Origin: Synergistaceae bacterium
GTDB lineage: Bacteria; Synergistota; Synergistia; Synergistales; Synergistaceae
DNA: 54,922 nucleotides
Direction of reading: 5' to 3'
NCBI GenBank assembly: GCA_030533085.1
Contig: JAUNJZ010000015.1
Coordinates: 1 to 54,922, forward strand
Shown here: positions 24,943-32,976 of the stretch, piece after piece
How positions within the stretch are numbered: position 1 is the stretch's first letter
Layout: each line of letters begins with the position of its first letter
The notes under the pieces: generated by a model
The model's input: the letters and a program-made list of their open reading frames with translations, nothing else
Databases searched by the model: none
What the model was told of the DNA's origin: nothing
Program-made: the position numbers and the translations under genes

Positions 24943-25268
24943 TAATCAGTCTCCCCTTCCATCGGGATCGCGCCCTTGCCGCGCTGCGTCTCGACCTTCA
25001 TTCCCTCTTTGAGAGGGGTGACGCAGGTTCTGACATTTGGAACGCCGTCAACCACCATAAAACAGGAGCTGCACTTGCCGATCGCGCAGAAAAAGCCGCG
25101 CGGCCGTTCCATCTCGGGAGTTACCCTGTAGATGTGGACTCCGTTCGCGTGCAGAGCCATAGCGATAGGTTCTCCCTCAAATCCTTCCAGCTTTTTGCCG
25201 TCAAAGCTGAACTCGACCTTCTTCCCGTGCTGGTACTGCAATACGGGATGTTCGCTTATCAGTTGCAC
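24942..25268 (-). CDS. [2Fe-2S] ferredoxin-like subunit (HcnA/SoxA N-terminal type)
   Basis: A 108-aa protein of the Fer2_4 family. The cluster cysteines lie in FCAIGKCSSC (about 59-68) and VRTC (about 80). Family motifs EGEPIAMALHANGV and RPRGFFCAIG match the N-terminal domain of sarcosine-oxidase alpha. It is the first gene of the five-gene dehydrogenase operon, behind the promoter at 25382-25410. Confidence 0.88.
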   Translation of the reverse strand: MQLISEHPVLQYQHGKKVEFSFDGKKLEGFEGEPIAMALHANGVHIYRVTPEMERPRGFFCAIGKCSSCFMVVDGVPNVRTCVTPLKEGMKVETQRGKGAIPMEGETD

Positions 25269-25381
25269 TTACCTCACACTCCCTTGCTGTAGATAAATTG
25301 CTTACCCCACTAAAACCAGAACAAAATTGCGAAACTTCATTGCAAAAACAAACTTTATTATTTTTTCAACTCGATAGTGAA

Positions 25382-25410
25382 AGGATAGCGCATAAACTGA
25401 ATATTGTCAA
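25382..25410 (-). promoter_or_regulatory. Promoter of the dehydrogenase operon
   Basis: On the minus strand TTGACA (25410-25405), 17-base spacer, TATCCT (25387-25382). A conserved operator is centred 25.5 bases upstream of the -35 box. Confidence 0.7.
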
Positions 25411-25425
25411 TCATTATTTATAAAA

Positions 25426-25443
25426 AAAGAAGAATATTCTCCT
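25426..25443. promoter_or_regulatory. RpiR-type operator, copy 1
   Basis: AAAGAAGAATATTCTCCT, a near-palindrome centred at 25435.5. The same sequence type (AAGAAGAATTTTCTTCTT) lies in the other rpiR intergenic region at the same distance from both divergent promoters. It also shares the flanking TTGTCAATCATWAT stretch. Confidence 0.6.
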
Positions 25444-25500
25444 GCTGATATAAAATTTCCAGATATAGTCAGGATTTTTCAAAAAGGCGAAAAATAACAC

Positions 25501-25529
25501 TTGACACATTGCCGTTAAAATCATTAAAT
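25501..25529 (+). promoter_or_regulatory. Promoter of the first rpiR gene
   Basis: TTGACA (25501-25506), 17-base spacer, TTAAAT (25524-25529). Confidence 0.6.
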
Positions 25530-25563
25530 ATAGCTAATGAAATCCTTTAAGGAGGCGGGAAGG

Positions 25564-26466
25564 ATGGCCGAAAAAAAGAACGGGACTCTGATGGGGCGCA
25601 TCGCGGCGGCAAGCGATACCTTCACCCCGAAGCGCTCCTCGCTGGCAAAATATATCGTGGACAACTATCGGAGGCTCGCCTACTGCACGCTCACCGAGAT
25701 GGCGCACGACAGCGGCGTCAGCGAGACCACGATTCTGAGATTTGTCGCCTCCATCGGCTACAGCGGCTTTCCGGACTTCATGGTCGCCCTCAGAAAAGAG
25801 ATTGAAAAAAACGCCCCCGCCGCCCCCTCCATGGATCTGTTCGACCTGAAACAGAAAAACTACCGCTTCCCGGAAGACGCCTGCCGCGCGATATTCACTC
25901 TTGAAATCGAAGTCATAAAAGACATGCTCAACAAAATAGACATGAGCAGACATGAGCAGGCGGTGGATCTGCTCTACCGCGCGGAAAGCGTCGCAATCAT
26001 CGGCTGCGGGGCGAACAGCTGCTGCACCCACGCGCTGGCCTACGCGCTCCAGATAATGCGCCCGAATGTAAAGGTGATAGAAAAGGCGGACATAACGGAC
26101 GGCAACGCTATCCAGGACCTTCCGAAGAATTCCGTCTGCGTGGCCTTCTCCACGCCGCGCTATCCCAAAAACACACAATTTCTGCTGGAAAAAATCAAAG
26201 AGCAGGGCAATTCAAAGATAATCGGCTTTTCAGACTCAATACTCTCGCCGATAGCGCCCCTCTGCGACATCTTCTTTGAAATACCCGTCAAATACATTAC
26301 CTTCATCGACTCCAACGCCGCCTTCATGGTAATGATACACTCCATACTCTTCGCACTCTATCTGAAAGACAAAAAGAAGATAAACCGGAGAATAAGAGCC
26401 TACGACGACTATTCAAAGGAATGCCGCTACTACGTCAGCGACTCGCTGAATCTGATAGAATTTTAG
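25564..26466 (+). CDS. RpiR/MurR-family transcriptional regulator (copy 1)
   Basis: A 300-aa regulator. The N-terminal HTH_6 domain (about 1-80) contains the recognition region AHDSGVSETTILRFV. A C-terminal SIS domain spans about 115-250. The start was placed at the ATG 8 bases after AAGGAGG; it aligns with the start of the paralogue at 29887. Usual RpiR proteins sense sugar phosphates, but the SIS pocket here reads GCGANSCC, with three cysteines, also seen as GCGANVCC in the paralogue. It is divergent from the amino-acid dehydrogenase operon, with a shared operator between them, so it is the likely regulator of that operon. Confidence 0.9.
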   Translation: MAEKKNGTLMGRIAAASDTFTPKRSSLAKYIVDNYRRLAYCTLTEMAHDSGVSETTILRFVASIGYSGFPDFMVALRKEIEKNAPAAPSMDLFDLKQKNYRFPEDACRAIFTLEIEVIKDMLNKIDMSRHEQAVDLLYRAESVAIIGCGANSCCTHALAYALQIMRPNVKVIEKADITDGNAIQDLPKNSVCVAFSTPRYPKNTQFLLEKIKEQGNSKIIGFSDSILSPIAPLCDIFFEIPVKYITFIDSNAAFMVMIHSILFALYLKDKKKINRRIRAYDDYSKECRYYVSDSLNLIEF

Positions 26467-26489
26467 AAAAAGGCGGCGAAGCGCGTCAA

Positions 26490-26520
26490 AAGGCGGCGCC
26501 CGACAAGCCGCGCCGCCGCT
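26490..26520 (+). terminator. Possible terminator after first rpiR gene
   Basis: A perfect 7-bp stem (GGCGGCG at 26492-26498, CGCCGCC at 26511-26517) between convergent genes. The T run is poor, so this is tentative. Confidence 0.4.
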
Positions 26521-26569
26521 TGCTCGTTGCCCCTTTTGGGAGCGAGCCTTTCATATCAAAGCCATCCGC

Positions 26570-27931
26570 TCACAGATTCAGCCCCGATAAATCCACCTCA
26601 TAGGTCAGCCCTTTCGGAGGCTGGGCGGGGCGGAGGAACATGGAAAGATACCACGGCAGATAGGTAACTTCCCCCTCCGCGGCAAGATTATCACGGCAGA
26701 GCACATAGGCGTTAGCAAAGCGCCATCCGCCCACGGAAAGGATATTATCCAACGCCTTATGCTTTTTATAGTCGCCGCCGGACTTCACCTCGACCAGGTC
26801 GACGCGCGTGCCGTTCTGCACGGCGAAATCGACCTCGCCGTGCCTGGCGGAGTCGTAGTAATACAGATTGAAGGAGTTGGCCTTGAGCTGCTGCGCGATA
26901 ACATTCTCAAGAATGCCGCCCATGTTGATTTCAAGCTGTCCGTTCAGAATATCCAGCTGGATATTGTCCATACACGCGGCGCAGAGCAGGCCGGTATCGT
27001 TCATGAAGAGCTTGAACAGGCTGCGTTTTTCGTTGAGCTGTAACGGCGGCTGCGGTTCGCTCACGTTATAGCACGGCAGCGCCGCGCCCGCGTCGTCCAG
27101 CCATTTGAAGCTGTTGTCATAGCGGGTCAAGCGCGCGTTTTTGTCGATAGAGTTGATATAAAAACGCCGGTTCTTCGCGCTCAGCTGGGCCGGAATACCG
27201 TCAAAAATCGCCTTGATCTTTATCTTGTCGTTTCCCTCTGCGTACTGCGCGATATCCAGCCGGTACTGCGCCAGAATATCCCGCTGATTTAGGATGACCT
27301 TGCCGATATCGTGCGTATCCACGTAGCCCTGTACCACCTGCGGCATACCGCCCACTACGATATAGCTGTAAAAGAGCTTGTTCATAGTATTGTGGACAGA
27401 GGGCGACAACGGAGATTTCTGCTCGAAACAACTTTGCAGATACTCGACGGTGGAGGGCTGCACGCCGTTCGCCCAAAGATATTCCTCAAAATCCATGGGG
27501 TACATCCGGTAGATTTCCTCGAAGCCCACAGGGTAAGATTTAACCTCCCGGTAATTTACGCCCAGCATGGAGCCGGACTCGATATAATCAAAACGCCCGT
27601 CCTCCACCAGAAATTTTATGGCGGTACGCACATTGGGGCAGCGCTGCACCTCGTCGAAGAGCACCAGCGTCTTTCCCGGCTCCATAGGGCGGCGGACGTA
27701 AGCGGTCAGGTTCGTGATGATGCTGTCGGCATCCAGACTGCCTGCAAAAATATCGGCCGCCCCTTCGTCAGTCACAAAATTGACCTCGACAAAATTCTCA
27801 TAATGCCGCCGCCCGAACTCGCGAATCAGCGTCGTCTTGCCGATTTGCCGCGCTCCGATGATACAAAGCGCCTTCTTTTTATCCTCGCTCTTCCACTCCA
27901 GAAGCCTGCTGTACGCTTTTCTTTCCAGCAT
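26570..27931 (-). CDS. AAA_14/DUF4143 family ATPase
   Basis: A 453-aa member of the large bacterial family with an N-terminal AAA_14 ATPase and a C-terminal DUF4143 nuclease-like domain. Walker A is IIGARQIGKTT (about 24-34), and Walker B is TLVLFDEVQRCPNV (about 90-103). The DUF4143 part has the VDFAVQNGTRVDLVEVKSG stretch (about 380-400), which resembles the D-ExK core of restriction-type nucleases. ATG at 27931 is preferred over an earlier GTG because GAGGTG fits it. Genes of this family are usually solitary and mobile, and their role is unknown. It separates the two rpiR divergons. Confidence 0.88.
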   Translation of the reverse strand: MLERKAYSRLLEWKSEDKKKALCIIGARQIGKTTLIREFGRRHYENFVEVNFVTDEGAADIFAGSLDADSIITNLTAYVRRPMEPGKTLVLFDEVQRCPNVRTAIKFLVEDGRFDYIESGSMLGVNYREVKSYPVGFEEIYRMYPMDFEEYLWANGVQPSTVEYLQSCFEQKSPLSPSVHNTMNKLFYSYIVVGGMPQVVQGYVDTHDIGKVILNQRDILAQYRLDIAQYAEGNDKIKIKAIFDGIPAQLSAKNRRFYINSIDKNARLTRYDNSFKWLDDAGAALPCYNVSEPQPPLQLNEKRSLFKLFMNDTGLLCAACMDNIQLDILNGQLEINMGGILENVIAQQLKANSFNLYYYDSARHGEVDFAVQNGTRVDLVEVKSGGDYKKHKALDNILSVGGWRFANAYVLCRDNLAAEGEVTYLPWYLSMFLRPAQPPKGLTYEVDLSGLNL

Positions 27932-28062
27932 AAGGAACACCTCGCCCGCAAATCTTCGCGTCTGTAGCGTAACATTTTTTGGGCTTTTTTACAACGGATT
28001 GTCACATAATTTCAGGATTTTTCCGCCGTTTTGTCACATTTTTTTCAGCCTGAGATGAAATA

Positions 28063-28101
28063 ACGAGCCGGCCGCGCTCTTTGCGGGCGCGGTCGGCTTC
28101 G
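28063..28101 (-). terminator. Terminator of the symporter gene
   Basis: On the minus strand a GC-rich stem (GCCGACCGCGC against GCGCGGCCGGC, one mismatch) with an 8-base loop, then TCGTTATTT. The remaining part of 27932-28137 is AT-rich leader DNA of the ATPase gene. Confidence 0.65.
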
Positions 28102-28137
28102 CTTATCTTTGCTTCCGAGAAAGAGAGGCCCTCCTGA

Positions 28138-29610
28138 CTAGGCCTTGACCTCGTCCCGTCCGTAGGTCATCTTTGTGACGATATAGCCCGCCAGAATCGC
28201 CGGGAATACGCCTATCAGACGCGCGTCCAGAGTCGCGTTCATCGGCGATATCTGCCAGAGGACAGTTCCCAGGAAGCCGCAGATCATCGTCCAGACAGCC
28301 GCCGTACCGGTATATTTATCCCAGAGCAGCGTCATGCAGGTAACGACGGCGAAGGGATTTCCCATTCCGGCCCAGGCGAAGGAAACTATCGTATAGACCA
28401 TATTCGCTGGAAGCAGGAAGGCGAGCGCCAGCGCGGCGAAGCCGACGACGACCGTCACGCAGCGGGAGATAAACAGCTCCTTCTTCGGGTCAAGCTTTTT
28501 CCCCTTCATTATGACCGGCTTCAGAATATTCTCGGAAAATTCCGAAGAGGTAACGATGAGCATGGAGTCCGCCGTCGAAAGCATCGCCGCGATAGCCCCG
28601 GTAACGCAGATGGCGGCAAGCGCGGGGTGGAATATCTTCAGCACGACCAAAGGCATTATCATCTCCGCGTCCTTGATATTCTCCGGGCCGAATATAGCCA
28701 GACCGACAAGCCCTATCAGAATAGCGCCGGTATAGCCCAGCACCGTCCAGACACAGGCGATGTTGCGCCCCGTTCTCCACGCCGCGTCATCCTTCATCGC
28801 CATGAAACGGACGGTAAGATGCGGCAGACCGCCCAGATAGGCGATGATCCACGCGAAGTTGCTCGCTATCATGAATCCGGCGAAAATTCCCTTCGCCCCC
28901 GAAGTCCAGTCAATAAAGTTAGGGCCTGCCATCCGCAGCGCCTCCGTGATCGACGAGGCGTAGAGGCCGGGGGTCACGGAAATATAGTAAAGGCCGTAAA
29001 GCGGGGCCACAATCAGAGTGAAGATCATCAATATACTCTGAACGCAGTCCGTATAGACGACGCTCTGGAAGCCGCCCCACACAGTGTAGGGAACGATTAT
29101 CGCGATAGTCAGAATGATGCCTGTCGCGACCGGAAGGTTAAAGAGCGTATGAAGCGTCTTGCCTCCGCCGATAAGCTGAGCCTCCACATAGAAGGCGAAA
29201 AGGAATATTACGATAAAACTGCCGACGAGCCTGATTGCGGTAACGGCCTTGCTCTTTGAATGCCGCTTGACCATCCAGTCCACATAAGTCTGCGCGTCAT
29301 ACTTCTCCGCCTCTTTCCTCATCCTGTTGGCGAGGAGCGTCCAGGCGAAAATATTGCCCAGAGCGAGACCGAGAGCCACCCAGACGGAGACAAGCCCGCT
29401 GCCGTAGGCAAAGCCCGGGAAGCCGACGAGACACCAGGCCGATTCGGCCGTCGCCCTTTCCGAAAGGGCGCAGGCCCATCCCGGAACAGAGCGTCCCCCT
29501 ATATTGAGGTCTGTCGTATTTTTGACCTTCATCCCCTGATAAATGCCAAATCCCATAAGCCCGCCCATGTAGCAAATAAGGATCACCAGATTCAACGTTG
29601 CGTTTTCCAC
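28138..29610 (-). CDS. Sodium:solute symporter (SSS/PutP-PanF family)
   Basis: A 490-aa inner-membrane Na+-coupled symporter with about 13 helices. Family landmarks are LNIGGRSVPGW (about 35-45), the second helix with SERATAESAWCLVGFPG (about 51-67) and the later ATADSMLIVTSSEF-like TM8 region (SAxDS Na+ site, about 345-360). The start is a GTG with GGGGGAG 7 bases upstream. It belongs to the proline/pantothenate branch by overall pattern, but substrate calls in this family are unreliable. Its promoter carries the same operator as the dehydrogenase operon, so a substrate linked to that enzyme, such as proline or a related amino acid, is the best guess (inference). Confidence 0.9.
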   Translation of the reverse strand: MENATLNLVILICYMGGLMGFGIYQGMKVKNTTDLNIGGRSVPGWACALSERATAESAWCLVGFPGFAYGSGLVSVWVALGLALGNIFAWTLLANRMRKEAEKYDAQTYVDWMVKRHSKSKAVTAIRLVGSFIVIFLFAFYVEAQLIGGGKTLHTLFNLPVATGIILTIAIIVPYTVWGGFQSVVYTDCVQSILMIFTLIVAPLYGLYYISVTPGLYASSITEALRMAGPNFIDWTSGAKGIFAGFMIASNFAWIIAYLGGLPHLTVRFMAMKDDAAWRTGRNIACVWTVLGYTGAILIGLVGLAIFGPENIKDAEMIMPLVVLKIFHPALAAICVTGAIAAMLSTADSMLIVTSSEFSENILKPVIMKGKKLDPKKELFISRCVTVVVGFAALALAFLLPANMVYTIVSFAWAGMGNPFAVVTCMTLLWDKYTGTAAVWTMICGFLGTVLWQISPMNATLDARLIGVFPAILAGYIVTKMTYGRDEVKA

Positions 29611-29704
29611 AGAAACTCTCCCCCTGACTTATTTTTTTCACAATTACGACGCCACAGTTAAACGAACATTGATGTATCTAGACACATTTGGAACACCGGT
29701 TGAT

Positions 29705-29735
29705 ATTATAATAGCATTAAAAGAAATTTTGTCAA
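29705..29735 (-). promoter_or_regulatory. Promoter of the symporter gene
   Basis: TTGACA on the minus strand (29735-29730), with TATTAT (29713-29708, spacer 16) or overlapping TATAAT (29710-29705, spacer 19). Confidence 0.65.
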
Positions 29736-29751
29736 TCATAATATTATAATA

Positions 29752-29769
29752 AAGAAGAATTTTCTTCTT
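29752..29769. promoter_or_regulatory. RpiR-type operator, copy 2
   Basis: AAGAAGAA-TT-TTCTTCTT, a perfect 8-bp inverted repeat centred at 29760.5. Its centre is 25.5 bases upstream of the symporter -35 box and 65.5 bases upstream of the rpiR -35 box. These distances equal those in the first divergon. Confidence 0.65.
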
Positions 29770-29825
29770 AATGCCTCCGTTTTTAATTTTTTATTTGTTT
29801 TATTTGCGGAATTGACCGTTTTTCC

Positions 29826-29855
29826 TTGACAATCAGCGCCAAAAGGATATTAAAT
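29826..29855 (+). promoter_or_regulatory. Promoter of the second rpiR gene
   Basis: TTGACA (29826-29831), 18-base spacer, TTAAAT (29850-29855). Confidence 0.6.
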
Positions 29856-29886
29856 AATACACCAATATATAACTGGGGAGAATGGC

Positions 29887-30816
29887 ATGGCTAAAGAGAA
29901 TACGACAAAAATGCTACAGCGCATCGCGGCGAACAATGGGGATTTGTCCCCCAAGCAGTTGAAGCTGGCTCAATATATAGAAAAGAATTACAGCTCGCTC
30001 GCCTACGTTACCATGACAAAGCTTGCCTCGCAGGCGGGGGTCAGCGAAACGACGGTGGTGCGCTTCGTCTCGCAGCTCGGATACAAAGGCTTCCCGGAGT
30101 TCATGGCGGCGCTCCGCGCGGAGCTGAACACACAGCAGAAGAGCGCGGCCCAGATGATGGCCTTCGATATCAAGGAGGGGCAATACAGCTTCCCGCAGGA
30201 TATCTGCAAAGCGATCTTCGCGATGGAGATGCAGGCGATGACGGACACCCTCGCCGGCATAAACAGCGACGACATCCAGCGCGCCGTCGAGATGATATAC
30301 AACGCCCCCAAGGTGCTTATCGTCGGCTGCGGCGCGAACGTCTGCTGCGTGAGGGCGATGCTCTTCGCGCTGCAAGTGATAAAATCCGACATATACTCGG
30401 CTGAAAGGCTGGGGCTGCCGGAGGAATCGCTTATCCGCTCGCTGAAAGGCGACGCCGTCTGCGTGGCCTTCTCGACCCCGCGCTATCCGACAGAAACGCA
30501 GAAGATCCTCAAAGCCGTATCCGACAACAACATACCGGTAATCGGCCTGTCAAATTCGCTGCTCTCGCCGATAGTCCCCTTCTGCAAGCTGTTTTTGCAG
30601 GTACCGGATAAATATCTTGCCTATATAGACTGCAACGCCCCCTACATGGCGCTGATACACGCGCTGAGTTTCGGCGTCTGCCTGAAAAACAAGAAGCTGG
30701 CCAGAAAAAACACCGAAAAATACAACGCCTTCGTTCGCGAAACGGATTTCTACGTGAACAAAGACGAAGAGCTGATAGAGGTAGAGGAAAAGATACTCAG
30801 CCCGCGCGGGGCGTAA
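29887..30816 (+). CDS. RpiR/MurR-family transcriptional regulator (copy 2)
   Basis: A 309-aa paralogue of the regulator at 25564. The HTH_6 domain (about 1-80) has the recognition region ASQAGVSETTVVRFV, and the SIS domain (about 115-255) has VGCGANVCC where the first has IGCGANSCC. Long stretches match between the two (for example VCVAFSTPRYP, and SNSLLSPIVPFC against SDSILSPIAPLC). GGGGAG precedes the ATG. It is divergent from the Na+ symporter, which it probably controls. Cross-regulation with the first copy is likely because the operators are alike. Confidence 0.9.
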   Translation: MAKENTTKMLQRIAANNGDLSPKQLKLAQYIEKNYSSLAYVTMTKLASQAGVSETTVVRFVSQLGYKGFPEFMAALRAELNTQQKSAAQMMAFDIKEGQYSFPQDICKAIFAMEMQAMTDTLAGINSDDIQRAVEMIYNAPKVLIVGCGANVCCVRAMLFALQVIKSDIYSAERLGLPEESLIRSLKGDAVCVAFSTPRYPTETQKILKAVSDNNIPVIGLSNSLLSPIVPFCKLFLQVPDKYLAYIDCNAPYMALIHALSFGVCLKNKKLARKNTEKYNAFVRETDFYVNKDEELIEVEEKILSPRGA

Positions 30817-30833
30817 AAGGCGGCGGCCTCGCG

Positions 30834-30878
30834 AAAAAACCCGCCCGGAGCCTGCAAAGCTTCGGGCGGGTTTTTTTA
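30834..30878. terminator. Bidirectional terminator
   Basis: AAACCCGCCCG paired with CGGGCGGGTTT around a short loop, with seven T on the plus side and six A before it. It serves the second rpiR gene and the convergent surface-protein gene. Confidence 0.85.
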
Positions 30879-30901
30879 TCGCTCTTTGCTATCTCTTTTC
30901 G

Positions 30902-32338
30902 TTACCTCTTGCGCCTCCTCAGCGCCAGCGGCAGCAGCGCGAGCAGAGCCATTGCGCCGATGCCGGCCGCGCAGCCGCCGGAGGAGCCGCCCGACGGCGT
31001 CGGGGCAGGCGTCGGCGTTCCGTTTACCGTTACGGTGCAGCTTGCCGTTTTGCCGCCGTCGACGGTCGTAACCGTTATCGTCGCCGTACCGGCGGCCACA
31101 GCCGTTACAAGGCCGCTCTCGTTCACCGCGGCGACGCTCTCGTTGCTGCTTGACCAGCTTACCGCCTGGTTCGTCGCGTTATCCGGCTGTACTGTCGCGG
31201 TGAGCAGACGCGTGCCGCCCGCGTCCAGGGTAAGGCTGCTCTCGGAGAGAGCTACCGACGTTACGTACACATCAACCGGCGTCGGAGTTCCGTTTACTGT
31301 GACTTCGCAGCTTGCCGTGTAGCCGCCGTCATCGGTCGTAACCGTTATCGTTGCCGTGCCGATGGACAGCGCCGTTACGAGGCCGTTCTCCACCGCTGCG
31401 ACGCTCTCGTTGCTGCTTGACCAGCTTACCGCCTGGTTTGTCGCGTCAGCGGGCAGCACCGTCGCGTTGAGCCGATGCGTGTCGAGTCTGTTCAGGGTAA
31501 TGCTTCTCTCGGAGATATCTACCGACGTTACGTCCACAACAACCAGTATCGGCTCGGTGACTGTGACGGCGCAGCTCAGGTCGGCTGAGAGCGGCGTTGT
31601 TATGGGGGCGAGGTTGTTGAGGTCGGCGAAGCTTGTCGCCTTTATCGCGGTGCTGGCTGTCAGCGTCGCTCTGCCTTCGGCGACTCCTTCCAGCGTACCT
31701 GGCCACGCGTTGTAGCTGAAAGTGGCGCGGAGGGGGAGGGTCGGGGAAATGTCGGATGAGGTTACGGAGAAGTAAGCGCTCATATCCGCCGCCGCGCCCG
31801 GGTGGGAGGCGAAGGCATCCGCTCTGCCGTTCAGGCTGACCGTGATGTTGCGCTCTTTCGGGAGGACTGTCGTTACGACCCGATCCATCTGCGCCGCGTT
31901 GAGCGATACTACGTAGCTGCTGCTGCTGTCGCTGTCACTGCCGACAGCATTAAGACCCGCGTTGATATCACCGGAGACGAGCCAGCCGCAGTTATTTATA
32001 TCGCTTACTTCATTATGTCCCACGACGCCGCCGGAATAGTTTCTGCTGCCGGTGGTGCCGCGGGTAACCCTGCCGCTGTTCGCGCAGTGCTCTATCTTGT
32101 TGCGGGCGCCGGGGTCGTAAGACACGATCGCCCCGGCGACGCCGCCGGAATAGTTGTTGTTGCCGCCGTTGGCTGTAACCGAGCCGCTGTTCGCGCAGTT
32201 CGTTATATTGTTGCTATCTCCATTAATCCGCCCCGCGATACCGCCGGACATGTTGTATCTGTCGCCGCCGTCGGCTGAGACCAGGCCGGCGTTCACACAG
32301 TTCGATATATTACCGCTGCCATCGACCCCCCCCCGCAA
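30902..32338 (-). CDS. Readable C-terminal part of the surface protein (GLUG, Big_2, Synergist-CTERM)
   Basis: A 478-aa open frame whose only start is a TTG inside the repeat region, without a ribosome site or signal peptide. It holds the last GLUG repeats, an alanine/serine-rich middle domain, two Big_2 domains (both with NQAVSWSSSNESVAAV) and the C-terminal anchor (helix plus RRRKR). It is unlikely to be made as such; it is the downstream part of the gene described for 30902-33027. Confidence 0.8.
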   Translation of the reverse strand: MRGGVDGSGNISNCVNAGLVSADGGDRYNMSGGIAGRINGDSNNITNCANSGSVTANGGNNNYSGGVAGAIVSYDPGARNKIEHCANSGRVTRGTTGSRNYSGGVVGHNEVSDINNCGWLVSGDINAGLNAVGSDSDSSSSYVVSLNAAQMDRVVTTVLPKERNITVSLNGRADAFASHPGAAADMSAYFSVTSSDISPTLPLRATFSYNAWPGTLEGVAEGRATLTASTAIKATSFADLNNLAPITTPLSADLSCAVTVTEPILVVVDVTSVDISERSITLNRLDTHRLNATVLPADATNQAVSWSSSNESVAAVENGLVTALSIGTATITVTTDDGGYTASCEVTVNGTPTPVDVYVTSVALSESSLTLDAGGTRLLTATVQPDNATNQAVSWSSSNESVAAVNESGLVTAVAAGTATITVTTVDGGKTASCTVTVNGTPTPAPTPSGGSSGGCAAGIGAMALLALLPLALRRRKR

Positions 32339-32879
32339 TGCCGCCGGAATAGTTGCCGCGGTTGGCGGCGGCTGAGACCGGGCCGCTGTTCGCGCAGCTC
32401 GTTATACTGCCGCTGTTCCCCCCCGCTACGCCGCCGGCATAGTTGTAGTTGCCGGCGGTGCTGCCGGTAACCCTGCCGCTGTTCGCGCAGTTCGTTATAC
32501 TGCCGCCGTTCCTCCCCGCAACGCCGCCGGCATAGACGTCGCGGGTCGCGGTCACATTTATATCTATATTGCCGCTGACTGTGAGGTTGCTCACTGTACC
32601 GCCGCTGTCTATCTGGCCGAAGAAGCCGGCGTAGTAGCTGTTTGGAGTGAGGTCATTTGAGGTTATTATATAGTTGCTGACTGTGTAGCCGCCGCCGTCA
32701 AATTTGCCGGCGTACTGAATGGTACCGTCGGCTATTGGCTTCCAGTTCGCGCCGCCGAGGTCTATATCGGCGGTGAGCTTCGCGTTGATGTCGCTGCTGC
32801 CCGCGTTGACGGCCTCGCGGAAATCAATGAGGTCTTGGCTTGTGGCAAGATCGTAAACGCCATCCGCGTTCGGTCTCAA
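32310..32879 (-). CDS. Readable N-terminal part of the surface protein (GLUG repeats)
   Basis: A 189-aa open frame opening at a TTG just after the signal-peptide region and ending in GGGRWQR after the nine-G tract. It includes the TADIDLGGANWKPIA and FDGGGYTVSNY motifs that usually precede GLUG repeats, and two to three repeats. In its own frame it has no translation start of quality. The natural start lies at 33027, across the ten-C tract. Confidence 0.75.
   Translation of the reverse strand: MRPNADGVYDLATSQDLIDFREAVNAGSSDINAKLTADIDLGGANWKPIADGTIQYAGKFDGGGYTVSNYIITSNDLTPNSYYAGFFGQIDSGGTVSNLTVSGNIDINVTATRDVYAGGVAGRNGGSITNCANSGRVTGSTAGNYNYAGGVAGGNSGSITSCANSGPVSAAANRGNYSGGIAGGGRWQR
32326..32334. 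repeat. Homopolymer tract 2, G(9) on coding strand
   Basis: Nine C on the plus strand inside the GLUG region. Eight or eleven would keep the frame, so nine gives a premature stop seven codons later. Confidence 0.9.
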
Positions 32880-32966
32880 CGCCGCCCGCGCCGGCGCGGC
32901 GAAGGCAAATAGCGAAATTAGCAGTAAGAGCGATAATAAGGCGAAATAAACCTTATTACAGCTTAT

Positions 32967-32976
32967 GGGGGGGGGG
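32967..32976. repeat. Homopolymer tract 1, C(10) on coding strand
   Basis: Ten G on the plus strand, 17 codons after the ATG and just before the signal peptide core. Nine or twelve would keep the frame; ten leads to TAA straight after. Confidence 0.9.

Noticed and set aside
31999-32540. CRISPR-like repeated DNA
   Set aside because: The repeated stretches encode GLUG motifs in frame; spacing varies and there are no uniform repeats or cas genes.
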